This document shows positions 8,625 to 17,489 of a DNA stretch of 61,346 bases, in pieces. The DNA comes from an archaeon (GTDB taxonomy: Archaea > Thermoproteota > Nitrososphaeria > Conexivisphaerales > UBA164). Below the pieces are notes generated by a model. That model worked only from the letters and a program-made list of their open reading frames with translations. It was not told the origin of the DNA and did no database searches. Positions within the stretch are counted from its first letter, which is position 1, and each line of letters opens with the position of its first letter. Position numbers and translations under genes: made by a program. The DNA lies in the NCBI GenBank assembly GCA_021792955.1, contig JAJYTP010000005.1:1-61346 (forward strand), given 5' to 3'.

Positions 8625-9158
8625 ATGAAACCTGTAAAAATAATATTTTATATTGCAGCGGCCCTGCTAATCGTACTGGTCGGACTATCGCTTATGAATG
8701 TAGCTGGCCTAGTCTATCCAGTTGAGGGTGTTAGCATGCAGCCAATAATTTATACGGGATACCTAGCTTTTGTGCATCCGGTAAATATATCACAGCTAAC
8801 GATTAATCAGACGGTGGTTTATTATAATCCAGTTAGAAAAGAGCTGGTTATCCATAGGGTTTACACTATATTCTCAAACGGGATATATGTCAAGGGCGCA
8901 AATGTACTTACTAACCCTACCCCAGATATGAACGGTACTAACCCGCTGCTGGTAACCCAGAGCATGATTAAGGGTGAAGTGTACTTTGTGGTGCCATATA
9001 TTGGCTATATGCTTCTATGGCCAAATAATTATATAATAATTATATTCTTTATTATTGTTGCCCTGTTAGTGAGCTTGAGCAGCTCAGGGCAAAAAGACAA
9101 GCGAGCAAGAGAAATAGCAGATGGCAAAAAAAAGGATGACGAAGGGCCCGCTTTGTGA
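8625..9158 (+). CDS. Signal peptidase I (archaeal/ER type, S26B)
   Basis: Membrane-bound protease that removes signal peptides from exported proteins. An N-terminal membrane segment (about 6-30) is followed by EGVSMQP with catalytic S37, then VIHRV with H77 in place of the bacterial lysine, and D101 in PTPDMN, giving the archaeal Ser-His-Asp set. A second hydrophobic segment (about 126-152) and a charged cytoplasmic tail close the protein. The length of 177 residues is normal. Confidence 0.9.
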   Translation: MKPVKIIFYIAAALLIVLVGLSLMNVAGLVYPVEGVSMQPIIYTGYLAFVHPVNISQLTINQTVVYYNPVRKELVIHRVYTIFSNGIYVKGANVLTNPTPDMNGTNPLLVTQSMIKGEVYFVVPYIGYMLLWPNNYIIIIFFIIVALLVSLSSSGQKDKRAREIADGKKKDDEGPAL

Positions 9159-9185
9159 TATTACATTAATAGGTGACCCTAAGCC

Positions 9186-10181
9186 CTATAAAAGGGCCAC
9201 CTCTTCAGCCAGTTTAATGCCCTTGATCATATTACTGAGCTTTGAAAAAGCTATATCCCTGGATCTGGTGCGTAATCCGCAGTCAGGGTTGACCACTATT
9301 TGAGACGCGCCCTTAAGAACCTTTATAGCATATAAGATCCTGTCCCTGATCAGTTCCGGTGGTTCGATAAAATCTGTATGAACATCTATCACCCCTAGGC
9401 CTAGCTCCTTCCCAGAGCCATATTCCCTAAACATTTCCAATGCCCTATATCCGCGTCTCATTTCACTGGACACTCCTAATTCTGTTGAATCCCTGTTTGC
9501 AAATTCTAAAGCAAAGTGAGAAGCGTGTATGGATTGCAATCTCGGCATCAGCGATGTATATTCGTCGCCACTATAGCAGATGTGAACGGTAACCTTGGAA
9601 TTTATGCCCCTTACGGCGGCATTAAAGCCTTCCACAAAAAGGTCCATTTCATCAGGATGAGCAGTGGCCGCTGGTTCATCTACTTGGAGCACCGGGGCTC
9701 CCATGGCTTCTAGATCGCCGAGTACAGAATTGACCACCTTCGAAAGTGCAAGCAGGAACAGGCTCCTGTCCCGATAATGCTCATCATACGACCAGTCCAT
9801 AAATGTATATGGGCCTGTAACCGGGATCTTTGGTATCCTTTTAGTGTTCGCCTTTACAAATGCGAATTCGTCTTTATGGTAGTTCCTCAGGTACTTTACT
9901 TCATCAACACATCTAGCCTTCCGATAATACTTATTATCCCAGGACCTGATCCTGTCTGCAAATATGAATCCACCAATCTCCCTTATTGGTTGTTCATACA
10001 TTTCTATCCTCCTAGCTTCACCATCATATACGTAATCAAGGCCGATATCCTCTAGACGCCTCAAGTTGATGTAGGATGCGTCATCCTTGGCCTTCTCCTT
10101 CTCCTCAACGTTCTCGCTTTTTAGAGAAGCAAGCAGCCAGGTAGGTTTCTTAAGGCTGCCGATCTCCTGTGATTTAATCAT
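9186..10181 (-). CDS. metE: Methionine synthase, MetE C-terminal (core catalytic) protein
   Basis: Transfers a methyl group to homocysteine to make methionine. Zinc and thiol ligands of the cobalamin-independent family are visible: H200 and C202 in VHICYS, E226 in ALEFANRD, and C301 in NPDCGLRTRS. At 331 residues only the catalytic barrel is present, as in archaeal core MetE proteins. Its start overlaps the end of a MetE N-terminal-like gene by eight bases. Whether the methyl donor is a folate, tetrahydromethanopterin or a corrinoid protein cannot be seen; folate-independent core enzymes are known in archaea. Confidence 0.9.
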   Translation of the reverse strand: MIKSQEIGSLKKPTWLLASLKSENVEEKEKAKDDASYINLRRLEDIGLDYVYDGEARRIEMYEQPIREIGGFIFADRIRSWDNKYYRKARCVDEVKYLRNYHKDEFAFVKANTKRIPKIPVTGPYTFMDWSYDEHYRDRSLFLLALSKVVNSVLGDLEAMGAPVLQVDEPAATAHPDEMDLFVEGFNAAVRGINSKVTVHICYSGDEYTSLMPRLQSIHASHFALEFANRDSTELGVSSEMRRGYRALEMFREYGSGKELGLGVIDVHTDFIEPPELIRDRILYAIKVLKGASQIVVNPDCGLRTRSRDIAFSKLSNMIKGIKLAEEVALL

Positions 10182-11142
10182 TGTTGATCCTCCTCATGGC
10201 TTTTCTAAGCAGGTCAAGTTTTTTAATTGCGAACTTGTAGGGGATATATTCTAGATCGACATTGTTTGTGACGTATGCTCTAGGTGGATTGATGGAACCG
10301 AGGATGGCTTTAACACGCTCCGGGATGTTTTCCTCCAGTACAGTGCTGTACCCATTAACTAGTCCTAGCGCTAGTTCCTTATTATCCATCCTCCTAAGCG
10401 GCTGGCTTCCATTTATCATGTCAAACCCTAGCCCATCAACTGGCAGTTCATTGAGCAATTCGACATCTTTTACTGGTTTGAAATATATGTGCAGGATCAC
10501 CTTTTTGATAAATGCCCTTTTTATACTGGATATAGCTTCAGCTACGCGGTCGAAATGCTTCTTTAGGTCGATAAAACCATATGCGGGGCACTTGAGGACC
10601 AGTGTTTCAAACCCGGCCCTATTTAGGCCTCTGGCCTGCTTCGAAAGCAATTCACCCATAGCTGCAATGACCAGGGAAACATCACCATAGTGTTCATCCT
10701 TGCTAAGGATGGCAAATGTCAGCGGGTCCGGCAGAGAAGCCATTCTCTTATCTTCGGGTTTATAGAGGCCAAGATGAAGGCTTCGGGCTGAAACACCCTC
10801 CTTGGCGTCTATATCGTCTTCCAACAGTGGTACCCGGTAAAAGGTATTCGTCTCGAAAAACCTATTAATACCGTCTGGTTTGATCCCATTGGAGTTCACG
10901 GTTATTGGTCTGAACATATCATCCCAACTAAGCAATGGGTCCTGAATATAAGTTAATTCGGCCTCCCTTTGTGAATCAAAAAGGACCCTGCTTTCCTCTT
11001 CAAAATCTGGGGGGGCATACGTTCTCTTTCTGGTTATTTCTATGAGCTTTTCAGATCTCGGATATATTCCAAATATGTAACTCCCTACCATATCAATCAT
11101 CCCAAGATTATCCCTAAAAAACTTTAGCCGATAGCATCTCAT
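10174..11142 (-). CDS. MetE N-terminal-like protein, partner of the core methionine synthase
   Basis: A 322-residue protein resembling the N-terminal barrel of cobalamin-independent methionine synthase: the opening MVGSYIFGIYPRS and EEESRVLFDSQREAELTYIQDPLLSWDD are MetE-like, but the zinc-binding HxC and distal Cys are absent. It overlaps the catalytic gene by eight bases, consistent with a two-subunit enzyme. A TATA-like element near 11177 lies about 35 bases from the ATG and may also serve the divergent helicase operon. Its exact role, scaffold or methyl-donor binding, is not known to me. Confidence 0.7.
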   Translation of the reverse strand: MRCYRLKFFRDNLGMIDMVGSYIFGIYPRSEKLIEITRKRTYAPPDFEEESRVLFDSQREAELTYIQDPLLSWDDMFRPITVNSNGIKPDGINRFFETNTFYRVPLLEDDIDAKEGVSARSLHLGLYKPEDKRMASLPDPLTFAILSKDEHYGDVSLVIAAMGELLSKQARGLNRAGFETLVLKCPAYGFIDLKKHFDRVAEAISSIKRAFIKKVILHIYFKPVKDVELLNELPVDGLGFDMINGSQPLRRMDNKELALGLVNGYSTVLEENIPERVKAILGSINPPRAYVTNNVDLEYIPYKFAIKKLDLLRKAMRRINND

Positions 11143-11170
11143 TTATAGTCAAGTAATCAGAAGTTGGGTA

Positions 11171-11185
11171 ATCATTAAATACCCC
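11171..11185. promoter_or_regulatory. Shared TATA-like element between divergent operons
   Basis: ATCATTAAATACC reads as a TATA-like box on both strands. It lies about 32 bases from the ATG at 11209 on the plus strand and 35 from the ATG at 11142 on the minus strand. It is the only such element in the 66-base gap. Confidence 0.35.
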
Positions 11186-11208
11186 TATCATTAACCCTTG
11201 TTAACGCA

Positions 11209-11280
11209 ATGGCCGAAGACGAGAATCAGTCAATTCTGAAGCTCTATCGCGCTTTTGCTAAAAAAGATGAAAATAATTGA
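11209..11280 (+). CDS. 23-codon leader ORF overlapping the DEAD-box helicase
   Basis: ATG frame MAEDENQSILKLYRAFAKKD followed by ENN and TGA. The stop overlaps the TTG start of the helicase as TTGA. It lies at leaderless distance from the only TATA-like box. This layout suggests that ribosomes reach the helicase by reinitiation. It may be a regulatory leader or a real small protein; conservation is unknown. Confidence 0.4.
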   Translation: MAEDENQSILKLYRAFAKKDENN

Positions 11281-12641
11281 ATGAAGATGTAAATGGGTTT
11301 GAAGAACTCGGGTTAAATGAAGATTTGATGCGTAGACTTGATGAAATGAAGTTTAAGGAACCATTCCCTATTCAGGAAATGGCAATAGGGCACATCCTCA
11401 ATGGAGAGGATATAATTGGGCAGGCAAAGACGGGATCTGGAAAGACGGCCGCATTTGGGCTACCTCTCCTGAAGTTAATCAATACAGGATCAGATAATAT
11501 TCAGGGACTGATCCTTGCACCCACAAGGGAATTGGCAGTCCAAATAACCAACGACCTACGCAGTATGGGCAAGTATGTAGGAGTGAAGGTTGTAACCCTC
11601 TATGGAGGACAGTCTATTAACAGACAGCTTGAAGAGCTCGACGAAGGCCCTCAAATAATCGTAGGTACCCCAGGCAGGATAATCGATTTATTAGATCACC
11701 ATCATCTGGACTTTGATCAAGTCAGACATGTAGTTATAGATGAAGCAGACAGAATGCTTGATATGGGGTTCATTGAAGATGTTGAATATATACTTAAGAG
11801 GATACCAGCCGATAGGCAGATCAATCTATTCTCTGCGACTATGCCACAGGAAGTAACGGATTTAGCTTCAAAATATATGAAGAATCCCAAACATATATTC
11901 ATAAGCGCTGATGAGCCATCTGTTGACGAGCTAGATCAATATTATGCAGCAGTGGAGCGCGACACAAAACTTGAAAGGTTGTTGCAGGTGCTCGAAGATG
12001 AAACGCCATCAAGCTGTATAATATTTTGTAGGACAAAGCAGGGAGCCAGATGGCTGACCAGAAGCCTCGAAAAGAACAAATATAACGTCGTACCACTTCA
12101 CGGAGACCTTTCTCAGTATCAAAGGGATAAGTCTATGCAGGCGTTTAGGAATGGGCGCGCTCAAATACTGGTAGCTACTGATGTTGCAGCAAGAGGCATC
12201 AATGTCCCCAATATTGAGCTTATCTTAAATTATGATTTCCCCTCAGAGTCTTTGATGTATTTTCATAGGGTAGGAAGAACCGCTAGAGCCGGTAAAAACG
12301 GTAAATCCATTTCCTTCGTTACACCAATTGATTATCAGGTATTCGAAGATGTAAGATCGAAGACAAAGGCAGAGATAAAACCGTTAAGCCCAAATGATAA
12401 GGAAAGGATAGATCATTTTAGAGGTTATGTAGGCCAATTCGAGCTTCGGAAGCGCCGATATGGCGACAGGCATAGTTTTGGCGACAGGCATAGTTTTGGC
12501 GACAGGCATAGTTTTGGCGACAGGCATAGTTTTGGCGACAGGCATAGTTTTGGCGACAGGCATAGTTTTGGCGACAGATCCCATTCCGAGCAAACGAGAA
12601 AAATACCAAGTTGGTTAACTCAACGAAGGAATAACAACTGA
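11277..12641 (+). CDS. DEAD-box RNA helicase with tandem-repeat tail
   Basis: ATP-dependent RNA unwinding or remodelling enzyme. All core motifs are present in order: AKTGSGKT (Walker A), PTRELA, GTPGR, DEAD in VIDEADRMLD, SAT, and HRVGRTARAG. The core ends near residue 390. The tail (about 395-454) contains six exact GDRHSF repeats plus a partial seventh, then a basic end RKIPSWLTQRRNNN. Such a repetitive tail resembles the RNA-binding tails of bacterial DEAD-box proteins. The start is TTG overlapping the leader ORF; no better start is visible before the Q motif. Confidence 0.95.
   Translation: MNEDVNGFEELGLNEDLMRRLDEMKFKEPFPIQEMAIGHILNGEDIIGQAKTGSGKTAAFGLPLLKLINTGSDNIQGLILAPTRELAVQITNDLRSMGKYVGVKVVTLYGGQSINRQLEELDEGPQIIVGTPGRIIDLLDHHHLDFDQVRHVVIDEADRMLDMGFIEDVEYILKRIPADRQINLFSATMPQEVTDLASKYMKNPKHIFISADEPSVDELDQYYAAVERDTKLERLLQVLEDETPSSCIIFCRTKQGARWLTRSLEKNKYNVVPLHGDLSQYQRDKSMQAFRNGRAQILVATDVAARGINVPNIELILNYDFPSESLMYFHRVGRTARAGKNGKSISFVTPIDYQVFEDVRSKTKAEIKPLSPNDKERIDHFRGYVGQFELRKRRYGDRHSFGDRHSFGDRHSFGDRHSFGDRHSFGDRHSFGDRSHSEQTRKIPSWLTQRRNNN
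12462..12569 (+). repeat. Six exact 18-bp tandem repeats inside the helicase gene
   Basis: The unit GGCGACAGGCATAGTTTT is repeated six times without any change, followed by a partial unit at 12570. Identity at silent positions suggests recent expansion by slippage or unequal exchange. The unit is a multiple of three, so copy changes keep the frame and alter tail length by six residues. Confidence 0.98.
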
Positions 12642-13141
12642 ACCATATATATTCATTTTTAATACATTAGAGATTTTGGAGAAACGGTAAAATTCGGATA
12701 CTTGAACGCGGGTATGTGAGTCTTTCCTCTAGCATCACCTTTGAATAGCTGAGGTAGTACTAACATTAGATGCTTTAGACGTACAAGTTCAGTATCTACT
12801 AAGTGAAGAGCAAGAAAGAATCTGGAGGAACGTCCTAAAACTTGCAGGACGCTTTGTAAAGGAACAGTTGAGTATCGTATTGCCTAGCTAACGATAGGCG
12901 ACCGACTTGAAAATCAAGGGCCAGCTGCAGTTCATTCACAGGTGGTTAAAAATTTCCTGAAGAGGTTGACATGGCATTCAGAAACCTCTCTGAAGTGATG
13001 ATCAAGAGCCACATTTAAAGTATGTTTAAAGCAATACATATCCAAATATATCATTAGTGCGGAGTCCGGGTCGTTCAACTCTTTAACCATAAGCAATTGA
13101 TTCCATAAGCTTATATAATATTATAAGGGGAATATAAGGTT
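12642..13141 (+). pseudogene. Gene-free stretch with a decayed ORF remnant
   Basis: Five hundred bases with no intact gene. A 48-codon frame without a start codon (12745-12891) reads like real protein, including LSEEQERIWRNVLKLAGRF, and ends in TAA. After it, other frames contain pieces such as VVKNFLKRLTWHSE, broken by stops. A perfect 7-bp inverted repeat (AGAGGTT 12961-12967, AACCTCT 12983-12989) lies near its end. It may be a decayed transposase or other mobile gene, but I cannot name the family. Confidence 0.35.
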
Positions 13142-13942
13142 ATGAGCACTTTCGAGAGCTTTAAGGCTAAGAGAAAGGAATCCGACTACATAATGCCGTT
13201 GTGGTTACCCTTCCTCCCCATTATAATTGGCATTGTGGGGGGTGTGATAATAGCCATTTTTTACGCTGTGGCATTTTCATCCTCTGTTTCTATGATTTCC
13301 GGATTCAATTCTACATTGATCACAAATGGAACTATCGTCACAACACCGATTACCACTACACCAAGCACTGTCCCTTCCATTTATTCGATCATTGGCATAT
13401 TTCTGGTGCCATCTATATTACTGGGAGTTATATATTATGTGATCATCGGCTACGTAATATATAGGCTGATCAAGAGATATAATGATCATGTGATAAGGGT
13501 TAGGGGGTTGTTTAACTCGGCCAACTTTGATGGTAGGTTGAATGGGACGATAGGCGAAATGGGGATGCTCCAGAAAAAGGATCCGATGGAATGGGCCGTT
13601 ATAATAGGCGTGCTTGGGATCATTCCATTTCTATCCATAATTTCTTTAATCCTTATAGCATATATATTTCATTCTCTCAACAAGGACTTTTACAGGCTGG
13701 AATATATAGAGAACAATGCTTACGCACAGCTAGGTTGGAAAGGGGAAAGATATAACAAAATTCCCAACAGAAGCACTATCCTTTATATCGTTTTAACCAT
13801 AGTGACTTTAGGCTTATTTGGCCTATATTGGGTATATACGATCGTGCAAGACCCTAACGAGCATTTCAAAGAGGATTGGAGGATAGAGGATTCGATAACT
13901 CCTCCAGGTGCTGAATCCGTTAAGCCTACTACTGGAGCGTAG
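13142..13942 (+). CDS. Multi-pass membrane protein (DUF4234-like C-terminus)
   Basis: A 266-residue protein with about five hydrophobic segments: roughly 18-42, 80-103, 145-175 and 216-238, the last containing VTLGLFGLYWVY, a pattern seen in DUF4234-type proteins. A threonine- and serine-rich loop (about 54-76) lies between the first two and is probably outside the cell. The tail is acidic. An AT-rich promoter stretch (about 13108-13125) lies upstream. Function unknown; it stands alone on this strand. Confidence 0.6.
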   Translation: MSTFESFKAKRKESDYIMPLWLPFLPIIIGIVGGVIIAIFYAVAFSSSVSMISGFNSTLITNGTIVTTPITTTPSTVPSIYSIIGIFLVPSILLGVIYYVIIGYVIYRLIKRYNDHVIRVRGLFNSANFDGRLNGTIGEMGMLQKKDPMEWAVIIGVLGIIPFLSIISLILIAYIFHSLNKDFYRLEYIENNAYAQLGWKGERYNKIPNRSTILYIVLTIVTLGLFGLYWVYTIVQDPNEHFKEDWRIEDSITPPGAESVKPTTGA

Positions 13943-14084
13943 TAAAATATAGCGTAGTAACCCTACTTAGATTATGCAAAAAGCGCTTCTAAAGATATAA
14001 AGTGAAATTGGTATCTTGTTAAAGCAAAGGCATATCTTATCTTGCCCGGAAAGGTTTATCTATTCCTAGAGGAGGGTTAAGTTT

Positions 14085-14396
14085 ATGGGTAAGAGAAAGG
14101 TCCTCAATGAAGCCGAGCTTAAGGATATGTTGCTTCCAGAGCAAGGTGAAATGCTCGGAAGGGTGGTAAAGTTGCTAGGGAGTGATCATCTTATGGTAAA
14201 CTGTACCGATGGGAAGATAAGGCTAGGAAGGATCAGGGGTAGGCTAAAGAGGAGAATTTGGATAAGGGAAGGGGATGTAGTGCTTCTAGCTCCTTGGGAT
14301 TTCAAGAACGATGAAAAGTGTGATATCCTGTGGAGATATACGATAGCGCAGGTGGACTGGCTCAGGGCAAATAACTATATTACCAGTGCCATGTAG
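14085..14396 (+). CDS. aif1A: Translation initiation factor 1A (aIF1A)
   Basis: OB-fold factor that binds the A site of the 30S subunit and helps scan or select start codons. The segment GEMLGRVVKLLGSDHLMVNCTDG followed by GRIRGRLKRRIWIREGDVVL is characteristic of aIF1A/eIF1A. The length of 103 residues is normal for archaea. A Shine-Dalgarno-like GGAGGG at 14071-14076 lies eight bases before the ATG. Confidence 0.95.
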   Translation: MGKRKVLNEAELKDMLLPEQGEMLGRVVKLLGSDHLMVNCTDGKIRLGRIRGRLKRRIWIREGDVVLLAPWDFKNDEKCDILWRYTIAQVDWLRANNYITSAM

Positions 14397-14485
14397 TTGG
14401 CCTGATCAGTACTGATCGATTATGCGCGGGTATATCGGTTGCTAAATACGTGCTACAGTTTAGGAAGGTCTTATAGGCGATCCGG

Positions 14486-15889
14486 TTGAATGCACTGATT
14501 AAGCTTAAGAGCACCTTGGACGGCAAGTCGCATATACTGGGTAACAAAGGATCAACTCGGGTTTCCATATACACATGTGGAATAACCCCGTATGATAGCT
14601 CTCATATAGGACATGCAAGGACGATACTAGTATTCGATGTGTTAAGAAGGCTTCTTAAATCAGCCGGCCTTGATGTCCTTTACATACAAAACTTCACCGA
14701 TGTTGATGATAAGATAATAAATCGTGCATCTAAGGAAGGTGTAGAAGCGAAGGATATAGCTGATAGATATATAGCAGAATACTTCAGGGACTTTGATTCT
14801 CTCAACATCCTTAGGGCAGATGTATACACCCGTGCAACGGACTATATTGATGACATACGATCTATGATCAGAGGGTTAATAGAAAGAGGGAGCGCTTATG
14901 TTAGGGATACGGGGGTATACTACGATGTTTCGAGCTTTGAAGGTTACGGAAAGCTTTCAAAGGTTAGGCCCGAGGCGCTCAGGGCTGGTGCGAGGGTTGA
15001 AAGTAAGGATGATAAGGATGATCCTGCAGACTTTGCACTATGGAAGCTGTACGATAGCGGACCGCTTTATGAGTCTGAATGGGGTAGAGGAAGGCCCGGC
15101 TGGCACATTGAATGTTCAGCCATGATCCTGAAGAACATCGGGGAGACGGTAGATATACATGGCGGTGGTGAAGACCTTATATTTCCGCATCATGAGAATG
15201 AGATAGCACAGAGCGAAGCTTTTACAGGGAAACCCCTGGCAAGGATCTGGATGCATGTGGGACTGCTCAATCTAAAGAACGAGAAGATGAGCAAGAGCCT
15301 CAGGAATACAATTCCCGTAAAGAGTTTTATCGATCAGTACGGGCCAAACACTCTGAGGATGCTATTGCTTTCAAGCCAGTACAGGAATCAGCTGGAATAC
15401 AGTGAAGAAACCATAGCTAAAGCAAAAAGTCGGTGGAGGATAATAGAGGAGGCCTTGTATATAACACATAGGGAAATTGATTCGGACAATAAATTGAATA
15501 ATGACTTGACAGAATCGCTGCAGCGGCACCTTGAGCGCGCCAAAATGTACCTAATGAATGACTTAAATACACCTATTGCCCTTGGGGAATGCGTTCTGGT
15601 GGCCGAGGGTATAAATTCCCTTTATTCTAGGGGGCTAATGACAAAGGAGAGTGCTGTCCTCTTAGATGGTTTTAGGAAGCTTACTGACGTATTTGGCTTT
15701 AAATTACCGGATCTTAGCGAATCTGAAATAAAATCGATAGAGGATATGATAACAAAGCGCAATTTGCTCAGAAAGGCCGGCAACTATGAAGAAGCGGATA
15801 GGATTCGTTCTGAGCTTGCAACAAAAAAAATAGAACTGCTGGACTTTAAGGGAAGGACCTATTGGAAGAAGGTTGAATGGATGCCCTGA
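14486..15889 (+). CDS. cysS: Cysteinyl-tRNA synthetase
   Basis: Charges tRNA-Cys. Class I signatures: HIGH at 40-43 and KMSKS at 267-271. Zinc ligands are C31 in [10 protein letters not shown]210 in HIECS, and H235/E239 in HHENE. The 467 residues are full length. The start is TTG. It precedes a permease gene, and its end overlaps an upstream extension of that ORF that I regard as non-coding. Confidence 0.97.
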   Translation: MNALIKLKSTLDGKSHILGNKGSTRVSIYTCGITPYDSSHIGHARTILVFDVLRRLLKSAGLDVLYIQNFTDVDDKIINRASKEGVEAKDIADRYIAEYFRDFDSLNILRADVYTRATDYIDDIRSMIRGLIERGSAYVRDTGVYYDVSSFEGYGKLSKVRPEALRAGARVESKDDKDDPADFALWKLYDSGPLYESEWGRGRPGWHIECSAMILKNIGETVDIHGGGEDLIFPHHENEIAQSEAFTGKPLARIWMHVGLLNLKNEKMSKSLRNTIPVKSFIDQYGPNTLRMLLLSSQYRNQLEYSEETIAKAKSRWRIIEEALYITHREIDSDNKLNNDLTESLQRHLERAKMYLMNDLNTPIALGECVLVAEGINSLYSRGLMTKESAVLLDGFRKLTDVFGFKLPDLSESEIKSIEDMITKRNLLRKAGNYEEADRIRSELATKKIELLDFKGRTYWKKVEWMP

Positions 15890-15975
15890 TCGATAGGGCC
15901 AGTAACAAAAGGGATATTATAATAAAGCCAATATATAGGTTTAAACTTATATATCTCAACCAGCGTACCAGATTC

Positions 15976-17487
15976 ATGGCCATACACCGGAGAAATGCTT
16001 CAGGGCTTGTCAAGAGCATGAAACCACATCAGGTGCTGCTATACGACATAATGACACCCTCCTTCTATTCTATGATCTGGTTCCTGCTCTTCCTTATGGG
16101 TCCAGGCTTATTCATAGGAGGGAGCATAACTATAGGCACCCTACTATTGATCCCTGCTTCCATCCCCTTCTTTCTAACGTATGCACTCCTGAGCGAAAGG
16201 ATGCCCATGAGCGGGGGAGACTACTATTTCCAGAGCCGACTGCTCACGCCATTTATAGGTTTTGTAACTACTATAACCGGATGGGTTATATGGCAGCTGT
16301 TCTTCATAGCCTGGTTTGGGTTTTACATTTCAGATGTGCTTTTAACACCGATGTTCTATTACTTCTATCAGCTTACTGGATTTCCCTTATGGAGTTCATT
16401 GTATCAGTTGGCATCTTCCCCTTATGGCGTCTTTATATTTTCGACAGCTCTTTTTCTCGTAGCGCTGCTCGTGCTCCTCAAGGGAGTTAGCTACTATTCC
16501 AAGGTCCAGTACTACCTGTTCGGCCTTTCGGTACTTAGCGTAATTGCTGGCCTTTTTATACTCTTACATAGCCCCAGCGCCCAGACGGGTGTCGCGATGT
16601 CAATAGGCCCTCCACCAAAATTTAACCTGTTTGACAGTATATCTACGTGGTCGATAAGTTGGGGCGCCATAGGCTACTCTATGTGGTCGGTCCTGCATAA
16701 TGAGGAGATCCAATCTTCTAACAAGCCACGAATGCAATTGGGAATCATGTTAGGGGGGGCAGCCTCCGTCATAGCAGTGGCTCTCTTGTTCTGGAACGCT
16801 CTTGTACGAGAATTCGGAGCCGCGGCTCTGAAAAGCATCTCAAGTATGTGGTTGAGTGGCGCCATGAACGGGGTACTTGCACAGAAGGTGGGGGCGCCGT
16901 ATTTCACTGTATTGATGGTATCGCTGAAGCCAAATCCCATTGTATTTGCTATATTCGTAATTGGAGCAGCGGTGGCCATGTACCAAGTAATATTTGCAAT
17001 ATTGCTTGGATCCAGCAGGACTGTGTTATCGCAGTCGCTGGATTCCATACTGCCAATGAAGCTGGCCTACGTAAGCGATAGATCTCATTCACCTGTGTAT
17101 TCAATACTATTCTCCTTCATAGTTGCGGAGATCTGGCTGGCGCTCATTGAGTTCACTCCATGGATAGGTCATTATTTTGTTTCGGTTATATTTGCAGTTC
17201 AGGTGACCTGGATAGCGACCATGGTAGCTGGCCTTGTCTTGGGAATAAAGACAAGGAGAAAGCTGCTCATCATGTCAGCGGCCGCCGGGGCGGGCCTTAA
17301 CATCTTTATTGCTGCCCTTTTTATTATGTACCCAGCTCTCGGGTTCCTTTCCCTTACATCCGAGCTTGTGGTATTCCTTCTTTTTGCTGTAACAGGTATC
17401 TATTACCTATTAAGGGATAGATATCTGAAAAAAAGGGACGGAATTGGGCTGGGGATAAGGTTTAAGGAGATCCCGGAGGAAGCATAA
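15976..17487 (+). CDS. APC-superfamily amino acid permease
   Basis: Membrane carrier for amino acids or related compounds, with about 12 transmembrane helices. The stretch LSERMPMSGGDYYF in the first third is the typical APC segment between helices 2 and 3. I start it at ATG 15976 (MAIHRRNASG): a TATA-like box near 15945-15955 lies at leaderless distance, and the upstream in-frame extension lies inside cysS. The aminotransferase follows after two bases, so the carrier may import that enzyme's substrate. Confidence 0.9.
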   Translation: MAIHRRNASGLVKSMKPHQVLLYDIMTPSFYSMIWFLLFLMGPGLFIGGSITIGTLLLIPASIPFFLTYALLSERMPMSGGDYYFQSRLLTPFIGFVTTITGWVIWQLFFIAWFGFYISDVLLTPMFYYFYQLTGFPLWSSLYQLASSPYGVFIFSTALFLVALLVLLKGVSYYSKVQYYLFGLSVLSVIAGLFILLHSPSAQTGVAMSIGPPPKFNLFDSISTWSISWGAIGYSMWSVLHNEEIQSSNKPRMQLGIMLGGAASVIAVALLFWNALVREFGAAALKSISSMWLSGAMNGVLAQKVGAPYFTVLMVSLKPNPIVFAIFVIGAAVAMYQVIFAILLGSSRTVLSQSLDSILPMKLAYVSDRSHSPVYSILFSFIVAEIWLALIEFTPWIGHYFVSVIFAVQVTWIATMVAGLVLGIKTRRKLLIMSAAAGAGLNIFIAALFIMYPALGFLSLTSELVVFLLFAVTGIYYLLRDRYLKKRDGIGLGIRFKEIPEEA

Positions 17488-17489
17488 CC

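Noticed and set aside
12384-12609. Minus-strand frames over the helicase repeats
   Set aside because: Artefacts of the 18-bp repeat, which is open in several frames.
12815-12990. Faint likeness to RNase P RNA (GGAGGAACGTCC, ACAGGTG)
   Set aside because: Other conserved regions are missing and the stretch reads partly as protein; left as a computation to run.
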